Below, in pieces: positions 19,794 to 26,615 of a DNA stretch of 64,000 bases. Below the pieces are notes generated by a model. The model was not told the DNA's origin. It made no database searches and saw only the letters and a program-made list of their open reading frames with translations. The stretch is taken from NCBI GenBank assembly GCA_963810195.1, contig CAWEMO010000005.1:62001-126000 (forward strand), written 5' to 3'. Within the stretch, counting starts at the first letter, position 1; the number at the start of each line of letters is the position of its first letter. The position numbers and the translations under genes are program-made. The DNA comes from Chersky-840 sp963810195. GTDB lineage: Bacteria > Actinomycetota > Acidimicrobiia > Acidimicrobiales > UBA8190.

Positions 19794-20065
19794 GCGTGAC
19801 GGTCCGGGTCCCGGCCCAGCTGCGCACCCTGACGGGGGGCGACGCCCAGGTCGCGGCGGAAGGCTCCACGGTGCGCGACGTGCTCAAGGCCCTCGACGCC
19901 GCCCACCCCGGGTTCGGGGACCGGCTCTTCGACGAGGGTGGCTCGCTGCGCCGGTTCGTGAACGTCTTCCTCGCCGACGAGGACGTGCGCTTCCTCGACG
20001 GCCTCGACACCGCGGTGGCCGACGGCCAGACACTGTCGATCGTCCCGGCCGTCGCCGGCGGCTGA
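19790..20065 (+). CDS. MoaD/ThiS-family ubiquitin-like sulfur carrier protein
   Basis: 91 residues with a beta-grasp pattern: VTVRVPAQLRTLTGG, STVRDVLKALDAAHPGF, RFVNVFLADEDVRFLDGLD, TLSIVPAVAGG. It ends exactly in Gly-Gly, the tail adenylated and converted to a thiocarboxylate in this family. It resembles CysO of mycobacteria more than molybdopterin MoaD. ATG 19790 overlaps the preceding stop, so the two are probably made together. No E1-like activating enzyme (MoeB/ThiF) or JAB peptidase is in the window, so these would have to be encoded elsewhere. Confidence 0.88.
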   Translation: MSVTVRVPAQLRTLTGGDAQVAAEGSTVRDVLKALDAAHPGFGDRLFDEGGSLRRFVNVFLADEDVRFLDGLDTAVADGQTLSIVPAVAGG

Positions 20066-20116
20066 GGGGGCCTCGGAGCGGGCTGTTGCCAGCGGGGCCG
20101 CCCGCGTGGTTTGCTC

Positions 20117-20143
20117 TTAGCACTCGAAGCGCTAGAGTGCTAA
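20117..20143 (+). promoter_or_regulatory. CIRCE operator (HrcA binding site)
   Basis: TTAGCACTC, nine spacer bases, GAGTGCTAA: a perfect match to the CIRCE consensus. It lies 84 bp before the groEL ATG and implies heat-shock control by the HrcA repressor, whose gene is not in the window. Confidence 0.95.
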
Positions 20144-20227
20144 CGGTCGCACGGGACGCTCGCCGGGAGCGGCGCTCCCCGTCCCGTCGGCGACACCGGT
20201 AGAGAGACCCACGGAGGAAACCACGCC

Positions 20228-21853
20228 ATGCCCAAGCTGATCGCCTTCGACGAGGAGGCCCGCCGGGCCCTCGAGAACGGCATGAACAAGCTCGCCGACG
20301 CCGTACGCGTGACCCTCGGCCCCAAGGGCCGCAACGTCGTGCTCGAGAAGAAATGGGGAGCGCCCACCATCACCAACGACGGGGTATCGATCGCCAAGGA
20401 GATCGACCTCGAGGACCCGTGGGAGAAGGTCGGCGCCGAGCTCGTGAAAGAGGTCGCCAAGAAGACCGACGACGTCGCCGGCGACGGCACCACCACGGCC
20501 ACCGTCCTGGCGTGGGCCATGGTCCACGAGGGCCTGCGCAACGTGGCGGCCGGCGCCAACCCGATGTCGCTGAAGCGAGGCATCGAGGCCGCCGTCGAGG
20601 CCGCTGTCGAGTCGCTCAAGAGCCAGGCCAAAGAGACCGAGTCCAAGTCGCAGATCGCGCAGGTCGCGGCGATCTCCGCCGCCGACGGCGAGATCGGCGA
20701 GATGATCGCCGAGGCCATCGACAAGGTGGGCAAGGACGGTGTCATCACGGTGGAGGAGTCCCAGACCTTCGGCATGGAGATGGACCTCGTCGAGGGCATG
20801 CGCTTCGACAAGGGCTACATCTCGCCGTACTTCGTCACCGACCCCGAGCGCATGGAGGGCGTCCTCGAGGACCCCTACCTGCTCTTCGTGGCCAGCAAGA
20901 TCTCCGCCGTGCGGGACCTGCTGCCGGTGCTGGAGAAGGTCATGCAGACCGGCAAGGCGCTCGTGATCATCTCCGAGGACGTCGAGGGTGAGGCCCTCGC
21001 CACCCTGGTGGTCAACAAGATCCGGGGCACGTTCAAGTCCGTGGCCGTGAAGGCACCGGGCTTCGGCGAGCGCCGCAAGGCCATGCTCCAGGACATGGCC
21101 ATCCTCACCGGGGGCCAGGTGATCACCGAGGAGGTCGGCCTCAAGCTCGAGAACGTGGGGCTCGACATGATGGGCCGTGCCCGCAAGGTCGTCGTCACCA
21201 AGGACGAGACGACCATCGTCGAGGGTGCGGGTGACGATGCGGAGATCAAGGGCCGGATCAACCAGATCAAGGCCGAGATCGAGAACACCGACTCCGACTA
21301 CGACCGGGAGAAGCTCCAGGAGCGCCTGGCCAAGCTGTCCGGTGGTGTGGCCGTCATCAAGGTCGGCGCCGCCACCGAGGTCGAGCTCAAGGAGAAGAAG
21401 CACCGCATCGAGGACGCCGTGTCCACCACCAAGGCGGCCATCGAGGAGGGTGTCGTGCCCGGCGGAGGCGTGGCGTTGCTGCGCTCCCAGGCCCAGATCC
21501 TCGACCGCGCCGAGAAGCTCGAGGGCGACGAGGCCACGGGGTGCCGCATGGTGTCGCGGGCCGTCGAGGAGCCGCTGAAGCAGATCGCGGTGAACGCGGG
21601 CCTCGAGGGTGGCGTCGTGGTCGAGAAGGTGCGGAACCTGAAGAAGCCCGCCGAGGGCCTCAACGCGGCGACCGGTGAGTACCAGGACCTGTTCGCGGCG
21701 GGTGTCATCGACGCCGTCAAGGTGACCCGCTCCGCCCTGCAGAACGCGGCTTCGATCGCGGCTCTGTTCCTCACCACCGAGGCGGTCATCGTGGACAAGC
21801 CCGAAAAGGAGTCAGCCTCGGCCATGCCCGGTGGAGGCATGGACGACTTCTAG
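20228..21853 (+). CDS. groEL: 60-kDa chaperonin GroEL
   Basis: 541 residues. The ATP-binding signature is VTLGPKGRNVVLEKK, with GDGTTTATVLA, and the C-terminal GEYQDLFAAGVIDAVKVTR. It ends with the classical Gly-Met tail (MPGGGMDDF). GGAGG lies at 20213-20217 before ATG 20228. There is no groES beside it, so this is a stand-alone groEL, as is the second copy in many actinobacteria. It is controlled by the CIRCE element and followed by a strong hairpin. Confidence 0.98.
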   Translation: MPKLIAFDEEARRALENGMNKLADAVRVTLGPKGRNVVLEKKWGAPTITNDGVSIAKEIDLEDPWEKVGAELVKEVAKKTDDVAGDGTTTATVLAWAMVHEGLRNVAAGANPMSLKRGIEAAVEAAVESLKSQAKETESKSQIAQVAAISAADGEIGEMIAEAIDKVGKDGVITVEESQTFGMEMDLVEGMRFDKGYISPYFVTDPERMEGVLEDPYLLFVASKISAVRDLLPVLEKVMQTGKALVIISEDVEGEALATLVVNKIRGTFKSVAVKAPGFGERRKAMLQDMAILTGGQVITEEVGLKLENVGLDMMGRARKVVVTKDETTIVEGAGDDAEIKGRINQIKAEIENTDSDYDREKLQERLAKLSGGVAVIKVGAATEVELKEKKHRIEDAVSTTKAAIEEGVVPGGGVALLRSQAQILDRAEKLEGDEATGCRMVSRAVEEPLKQIAVNAGLEGGVVVEKVRNLKKPAEGLNAATGEYQDLFAAGVIDAVKVTRSALQNAASIAALFLTTEAVIVDKPEKESASAMPGGGMDDF

Positions 21854-21910
21854 TCCTGGTTCCGGCTCCCGGTCGGCGCCCTCGGGGCGCTCCCGGGGAA
21901 CGACGTGTGT

Positions 21911-21939
21911 CCAGGGGGCGCCCATCGGGCGCCCCCTGG
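21911..21939 (+). terminator. Strong hairpin after groEL
   Basis: Perfect 12-bp inverted repeat, CCAGGGGGCGCC and GGCGCCCCCTGG, with a CATCG loop, 58 bp after the groEL stop. The T content after it is weak (CCATTTCC), typical of GC-rich actinobacterial terminators. It separates groEL from hemQ. Confidence 0.8.
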
Positions 21940-21959
21940 CCATTTCCTACACTGGGCCC

Positions 21960-22673
21960 GTGGCAGCGATCCCGAGCCGGCCCGGCGACGGCACCGGGCA
22001 CGACCCCCTCACCCCGACCGTGGGATGGGGCGTGCTCCACCTGTTCTTCCGGGTGGGCCCCGCCGTGGAGACCGAGGCGGTGGTGCGTGCCGTCAAGGAC
22101 GCCAGGGCCAGGGGCGACCAGGTCGTGACCGTCGCCCTCCTCGGGCACAAGGCGGACCTGGGAGTGATGGTGCTGGGCCCCGACTTGTGGCGCCTGCGGG
22201 CTCTGCAGTCGGTGCTGTGCGGGGCCGGGCTCGAGCCGACGGGCTCCTACGTGTCGTTGACCGAGGTGTCGGAGTACGCCGAGGGCGTCCCCGAGGAGAT
22301 GAAACGGGCGCGCCTGTACCCGGAGCTGCCTCCGCCGGACAAGAAGGCATTCTGTTTCTATCCGATGTCCAAGCGGCGTTGGACCGAGCACAACTGGTAC
22401 GCACTGGACTTCGAGGCGCGCAAGGAGCTGATGCTGGGCCACGGCGCGGTGGGCCGGACGTTTCGCGGACGGATCCTGCAGCTCATCACGGGATCGACGG
22501 GGCTCGACGACTGGGAATGGGGCGTGACGCTGTTCGGCGTGCACCCCGACGACCTCAAGGCGTGCGTGTACGAGATGCGCTTCGACGAGGCATCGGCCCG
22601 CTATGCGGAGTTCGGCCCGTTCTGGACGGGCATGGTCGGCGAGATCGAGGACGTGCTCGACAGTGTCCTCTAA
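21960..22673 (+). CDS. hemQ: Coproheme decarboxylase HemQ (chlorite-dismutase family)
   Basis: Oxidative decarboxylation of coproheme III to heme b, last step of the coproporphyrin-dependent heme pathway of Gram-positive bacteria. 237 residues; ferredoxin-like chlorite-dismutase fold. The conserved YPMSKRR (134-140) with NWY following, and the proximal haem His in LGHG (H161), are present. The Arg of true chlorite dismutases cannot be confirmed here, so HemQ is the better call. GTG 21960 was chosen; upstream frame sequence is the terminator. Its stop overlaps the larE start. Other heme genes are not nearby. Confidence 0.9.
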   Translation: MAAIPSRPGDGTGHDPLTPTVGWGVLHLFFRVGPAVETEAVVRAVKDARARGDQVVTVALLGHKADLGVMVLGPDLWRLRALQSVLCGAGLEPTGSYVSLTEVSEYAEGVPEEMKRARLYPELPPPDKKAFCFYPMSKRRWTEHNWYALDFEARKELMLGHGAVGRTFRGRILQLITGSTGLDDWEWGVTLFGVHPDDLKACVYEMRFDEASARYAEFGPFWTGMVGEIEDVLDSVL

Positions 22674-23610
22674 CACCGCCCGCCACCTCTCCGCCGCCGC
22701 GCCGGACGACGACGCCGTGGCCGGGAAGCTCGAATCCCTCCGGGATGCGGTGGCGCGCGTCGAACGGGCCGTGGTCGCGTTCAGCGGGGGAGCCGACTCG
22801 GCTCTCGTGGCCCGCGTCGCCACCGAGGTGCTCGGTCGCGACCACGTGAGGTGTGTGACCGCGGTCTCCGCCTCCCTTGCTCCCGAGGAGCTCGCCGATT
22901 GCGCCGCGCTGGCGCGCGAATGGGGCCTGCGCTGGCAGACGGTGTCCACTCACGAGCTCGACGACCTCGCGTACCGCGCCAATGGCGGAGACCGCTGTTA
23001 TCACTGCAAGGCCAGCCTCCTCTCGGCGCTGTCCCCGTTGGCCGAGGCCGAATCGGCGGTCGTGATGCTCGGGGTGAACCTCGACGACCTCGGCGACCAC
23101 CGTCCCGGCCAGCGGGCCGCGGCCGAACGGGGGGCCCGGTTCCCACTGGTGGAGGCGGGGCTCACCAAGGACGACGTGCGTGGCCTGTCGCGGCACCTGG
23201 GCCTGCGGACGTGGGACAAGCCCGCGGCCGCCTGCCTGGCGTCGCGGGTCCCGTACGGGACGCCCGTGACCCTCGGGACCCTCGGCACCGTCGCCGTCGC
23301 GGAGTCCGCGTTGCGCGCCCTGGGGTTCGGGCAGCTGCGGATCCGCCACTACGGCGACCTGGCGCGCATCGAGTTGCTCGGCGACGACCTCACCACCGCG
23401 GTGACGCGGCGCGACGAAGTGGTCGCCGCGGTGCGCGGCGCGGGGTACCGGTACGTGACACTCGACCTCGAGGGGTTCCGGACCGGCAACCTCAACCTGA
23501 CGCTCACCGGCGCCCGACACGGCGGCGCCATGGTCGCGGGCGACGAGGAGGCCATGGTCGCGGGCGACGAGGAGGCCATGGTCCCGGGCGACGAGGAGCC
23601 AGCGCAATGA
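22663..23610 (+). CDS. larE: LarE-type ATP-dependent sacrificial sulfur transferase
   Basis: Adenylates a carboxylate and donates the sulfur of its own Cys to make the thiocarboxylates of the nickel-pincer nucleotide cofactor of lactate racemase. The PP-loop is SGGADS (41-46). RCYHCK lies at 111-116. The donor Cys sits in PAAACLASRVPYG (C191), so this is the Cys-donating rather than the [4Fe-4S] type. GTG 22663 overlaps the hemQ stop, implying coupling. The C-terminus ends in three AMVAGDEE-like octapeptides encoded by 24-bp repeats. The partner genes larB and larC are 34 kb away in this window; no larA is seen. Confidence 0.9.
   Translation: MSSNTARHLSAAAPDDDAVAGKLESLRDAVARVERAVVAFSGGADSALVARVATEVLGRDHVRCVTAVSASLAPEELADCAALAREWGLRWQTVSTHELDDLAYRANGGDRCYHCKASLLSALSPLAEAESAVVMLGVNLDDLGDHRPGQRAAAERGARFPLVEAGLTKDDVRGLSRHLGLRTWDKPAAACLASRVPYGTPVTLGTLGTVAVAESALRALGFGQLRIRHYGDLARIELLGDDLTTAVTRRDEVVAAVRGAGYRYVTLDLEGFRTGNLNLTLTGARHGGAMVAGDEEAMVAGDEEAMVPGDEEPAQ
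23527..23598 (+). repeat. Three tandem 24-bp repeats inside the larE 3' end
   Basis: Units at 23527-23550, 23551-23574 and 23575-23598 each encode Ala-Met-Val-(Ala/Pro)-Gly-Asp-Glu-Glu. The first two are identical; the third differs by one base (GCG to CCG). Near-identity at DNA level suggests recent slippage expansion rather than old duplication. Each unit contains an in-frame ATG. Confidence 0.95.
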
Positions 23611-23846
23611 TCGACGTGCGCGTCAAGCTCACCTTTCCCGAGGACCTGGTGCGACGGCCCTTCATGGCCCAGCTCGTCCGGGACCACGACGTGGAGCCCA
23701 ACATCCGCCGGGCCAATGTCGACGAGCACGAAGGGTGGATCGTGTGCGAGCTCGAAGGGGAGCCGTCCAAGATCGAGGGCGCGCTGGCCTGGCTGCGCGA
23801 GCAGGGCGTGCGCGTCGACCTCCTCGGAGACCTGGTCGAGAGCTGA
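23607..23846 (+). CDS. Stand-alone NIL-domain protein
   Basis: 79 residues, consisting of one NIL domain (PF09383): VRVKLTFPEDLVRRPFMAQL, DVEPNIRRANVDEHEGW, IEGALAWLREQGVRVDLL. NIL domains are ligand-binding ferredoxin-like modules found on methionine ABC transporters and next to sulfur-insertion proteins. ATG 23607 overlaps the larE stop by 4 bp, so it is likely co-translated with it. Function unproven; the link to sulfur chemistry comes from context. Confidence 0.85.
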   Translation: MIDVRVKLTFPEDLVRRPFMAQLVRDHDVEPNIRRANVDEHEGWIVCELEGEPSKIEGALAWLREQGVRVDLLGDLVES

Positions 23847-23856
23847 ACCGCGGCGC

Positions 23857-24339
23857 GTGGTCGTGGGTGGCGATCCCGACGAGCTCCTCGCCGAGCTCGG
23901 AGCCGAGCTGGCAGCCCGGGTCGGCGCCGCCATGGCCGGGTGGGTGCTTCGGTGTGTCGACTCGCGCCTTGCTCCTGACACGCCCGATCGCGACGCGGTG
24001 CTGGCGCGGGCCGCGGCCGCGGGAGAGCGCGCCCGGCGCCACGTCGACGTCGAGCTGCGCGCCCTGTTGGGCGCCGACGTGGACACCCAGCGGTCGACTC
24101 CGCTGGCCGTCGTCCGGGCGGCGGTCTCGTACCCGACCGAGGTGCTGCGGGACGCGCGGGTGCCCCCCGTGGCCCGGGACCGCTTCGTGTCGGAGCGGTT
24201 CCCCGACGATCCCTACGGGCTCACCCCCGCGTCGTTGCAGGCGGTCGATCCGGAGCTCGGTGACGCGGCCATCGCCTGGGGGGCCGCCAAGGCCATGGCG
24301 CACCGGCGGCGCCACGGGACCCCCGACGAGTTCACTTAA
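23857..24339 (+). CDS. Conserved hypothetical actinobacterial protein
   Basis: 160 residues from GTG 23857, ten bases after the NIL gene. I do not recognise the family. It is mostly helical and acidic/Arg-rich. The stretch LAVVRAAVSYPTEVLRDAR, VPPVARDRFVSERFPDDPYG and DAAIAWGAAKAMAHRRRHG look like conserved segments. No signal peptide, membrane helix or Cys. The last in the hemQ-larE-NIL run; its stop codon lies inside the first PHO-like repeat of the next operon. Confidence 0.75.
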   Translation: MVVGGDPDELLAELGAELAARVGAAMAGWVLRCVDSRLAPDTPDRDAVLARAAAAGERARRHVDVELRALLGADVDTQRSTPLAVVRAAVSYPTEVLRDARVPPVARDRFVSERFPDDPYGLTPASLQAVDPELGDAAIAWGAAKAMAHRRRHGTPDEFT

Positions 24340-24384
24340 CGATCACCCGTAGGACGCTTTTTGTTCGCGGATCGTTCACCTTCC
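24330..24384 (+). promoter_or_regulatory. Phased 11-bp PHO-box-like direct repeats before pstB
   Basis: GTTCACTTAAC (24330), GATCACCCGTA (24341), a degenerate unit (24352), GTTCGCGGATC (24363) and GTTCACCTTCC (24374) follow each other at exact 11-bp steps. This matches the GTTCACC-type 11-bp direct-repeat PHO boxes bound by PhoP in Streptomyces. The last unit ends 19 bp before pstB. Indicates phosphate-starvation control by a PhoP/PhoB-like regulator. Confidence 0.7.
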
Positions 24385-24403
24385 CCCGGTACCTTCAGCC
24401 TTG

Positions 24404-25294
24404 ATGACGTCGATGACCGGGTCGCCCGGTGCCGACCACGGTTCGGGTGAAGGGCTGTCGGGCCCCTCCGCGGAGACGCCCATGGCCCTCGACACCTCGT
24501 TCGAATCCGCTCCGCACCGAGTCGGGGTCGGGGTGCTCGACGCCCCCGTCATGGTGGCCCGGGACGTCGGGGTGGGCTTCGGGGCCAAGCAGGTCCTGAG
24601 CAACGTCGAGCTCGCCTTCGCCCCCCGGACGATCACCGCCCTCATCGGGCCCACCGGCTGTGGCAAGTCCACGTTCCTGCGGTCGCTCAACCGCATGAAC
24701 GACAACGTGCGGGGCTACTGGCGCTCGGGGACCATCGAGCTCGAGGGCGTGGAGATCACGAGCCGCGACATGGACCCCCTCGTGCTACGGCGCAGGGTGG
24801 GCATGGTATTCCAGCGCCCCAACCCCTTCCCGATGTCGATCCGCGACAACGTGGTCGCCGGGGTGCGCGCCCATCGCATGGCGCCGCGCCACGAGCACAC
24901 CGCCATCGCCGAGCGCTGCCTGCGAGAGGTCGGCCTGTGGGCGGCGGTGGCCGACCGTCTCGGCGACTCCCCGTTCCGCCTGTCGGGCGGACAGCAGCAG
25001 CTGTTGTGCCTGGCGCGGGCCCTGGCCGTGGAGCCCGACGTCCTGCTGCTCGACGAGCCCACCTCCTCGCTCGACCCGGTCACCACCGAGATGGTCGAGG
25101 AGCTGCTGCGCAGGCTCGCCGAGCACCTGACCATCGTGATCGTCACCCACAACCTCGCCCAGGCCCGCCGCGTGGCGCAGACCACCGCGTTCCTCTACAA
25201 CGGCATCCTGGTCGAGTGCGGTGACACCGAACAGATCTTCGAGGCTCCCAACGAGCCCGAGACCGTCAGCTACGTGAGCGGGAGAATCGGATGA
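24404..25294 (+). CDS. pstB: Phosphate ABC transporter ATP-binding protein
   Basis: ATPase that powers high-affinity phosphate uptake. Walker A GPTGCGKST (82-90), the PstB-specific SLNRMND, Q-loop VFQRPNPFPMSI, signature LSGGQQQ, Walker B LLLDEPTSSLD and the switch His in VTHN are all present. An extra ~45 N-terminal residues are poorly conserved; a start further in (such as ATG 24482 or 24551) is possible. First gene of the operon, where pstB is usually last; this order is unusual. Confidence 0.96.
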   Translation: MTSMTGSPGADHGSGEGLSGPSAETPMALDTSFESAPHRVGVGVLDAPVMVARDVGVGFGAKQVLSNVELAFAPRTITALIGPTGCGKSTFLRSLNRMNDNVRGYWRSGTIELEGVEITSRDMDPLVLRRRVGMVFQRPNPFPMSIRDNVVAGVRAHRMAPRHEHTAIAERCLREVGLWAAVADRLGDSPFRLSGGQQQLLCLARALAVEPDVLLLDEPTSSLDPVTTEMVEELLRRLAEHLTIVIVTHNLAQARRVAQTTAFLYNGILVECGDTEQIFEAPNEPETVSYVSGRIG

Positions 25295-25312
25295 CCGCCG
25301 GCTGACGGCATC

Positions 25313-25336
25313 GCCGCCGGCGCGCAGGCCGGCGGC
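25313..25336 (+). other. Intergenic hairpin between pstB and pstS
   Basis: GCCGCCGGC and GCCGGCGGC form a perfect 9-bp stem with a 6-nt loop (GCGCAG) in the 99-bp gap. It ends 58 bp before the pstS ATG. It could act as a partial terminator or an mRNA-stabilising element at the pstS 5' end. Confidence 0.6.
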
Positions 25337-25393
25337 TCCATGTGTCCCCGCAACGGATCCCGGTAGTTCCAACGGAAAGGAGCTTCATCCGTC

Positions 25394-26584
25394 ATGCCTA
25401 CGCGCCCCTCTGCGGCTCTGGTCCCTGGCATGTCCAGGCGTCGGGCCGGCCGTTTCGGCGGTGTCACCGTGTTGTCTGCTCTGGCCGCGTCCGCCGTCCT
25501 TCTCGCCGCGTGCAGCTCGACGCCGAAGACCGGTTCCTCCTCCACCTCGACGTCCACGACGTCGGCGGCGGCATCGCTGTCGAGCCTGGAGAACTGGCCC
25601 ACGAGCTCGGTCGCCCTCCAGGAGACGGGATCGAGCCTGCTGTACCCGTTGTTCAACCTGTGGACGGCCCAGATCCAGAAGGAGTGGCCGAGCGTTTCGA
25701 TCACCACCGCGTCGACCGGGTCGGGGACCGGCATCTCGTCGGCCGCGGCGGGCACGGTGAACATCGGGGCGTCGGACGCCTACCTGTCACCGAGTGAGGT
25801 CTCGCAGTACCCGTCACTCGAGAACATCCCGCTCGCCATCTCGGCGCAGCAGGTGAACTACAACGTCCCCGGGGTCACCGGCCACCTGAAGCTCGACGGC
25901 CCGACCATCGCCGCGATCTACGAGGGGCAGATCACCAAGTGGAACGACGCCAAGATCGCGGCCCTCAACCCGGGCGTGACGCTGCCTGCCACCCCGATCG
26001 TGACCGTGCACCGCTCCGACAGCTCGGGTGACACCTTCCTGTTCAGCTCGTTCCTGGCCGCTTCCGATCCCTCGGGTTGGAAGATCGCGCCGAACACCAC
26101 CGTGGCTTGGCCGGCCGTGCCCGGCGCGGTGGCGGCGCAGGGCAACGGGGGCATGGTGCAAGCTTGCAAGGCCAACGTGGGCTGCATCGCCTACATCGGG
26201 GTCAGCTACCTCAACCAGGCCACTGCCGCCGGGCTCGGGTACGCGGCGCTGAAGAACAAGTCGGGGAACTACGAGCTGCCCAGCCAGGAGTCCGCCTCAG
26301 CGGCGGCGGCGAGCTTCGCCAACTCCACCCCGGCCAACGGAGCGGTGTCGATGATCTTCGGTTCGGCTTCCGACGGCTACCCCATCGTCAACTACGAGTA
26401 CGCCATCGTGCCCACCAAGCAGCCCAACGCGCTGGACGCCCAGGCGACCAAGGCCGTCCTGGCGTGGGCCATCGACCCCAGCGGCGGCAACGCGCCGACC
26501 TATCTCGACCAGGTCAACTTCGTGGCGCTGCCGAGCGCGGTCGTGTCGCTGTCGACCAAGCTCATCGCCAAGGTCGGCTCCTAG
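25394..26584 (+). CDS. pstS: Phosphate-binding lipoprotein of the Pst transporter
   Basis: Periplasmic-side substrate-binding protein. A basic N-terminus and hydrophobic stretch (SALAASAVLLAAC) end in the lipobox LAAC, so it is lipid-anchored. A Ser/Thr linker follows. Phosphate-binding segments are ETGSSLLYPLF, TGSGTGISSAAAG, GASDAYLS and RSDSSGDT. GGAAAGGAG lies at 25374-25382, a strong site 11 bp before ATG 25394. 396 residues. Followed by a long hairpin that may set its level above the permeases. Confidence 0.97.
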   Translation: MPTRPSAALVPGMSRRRAGRFGGVTVLSALAASAVLLAACSSTPKTGSSSTSTSTTSAAASLSSLENWPTSSVALQETGSSLLYPLFNLWTAQIQKEWPSVSITTASTGSGTGISSAAAGTVNIGASDAYLSPSEVSQYPSLENIPLAISAQQVNYNVPGVTGHLKLDGPTIAAIYEGQITKWNDAKIAALNPGVTLPATPIVTVHRSDSSGDTFLFSSFLAASDPSGWKIAPNTTVAWPAVPGAVAAQGNGGMVQACKANVGCIAYIGVSYLNQATAAGLGYAALKNKSGNYELPSQESASAAAASFANSTPANGAVSMIFGSASDGYPIVNYEYAIVPTKQPNALDAQATKAVLAWAIDPSGGNAPTYLDQVNFVALPSAVVSLSTKLIAKVGS

Positions 26585-26615
26585 CCGCCTGAGGTCACGC
26601 CGCGGAGCCGACGAC

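Noticed and set aside
19790..20065. Molybdopterin synthase small subunit MoaD
   Set aside because: No molybdenum cofactor genes nearby; position after a PLP enzyme and riboswitch fits a CysO/ThiS-like role better, though MoaD is not strictly excluded.
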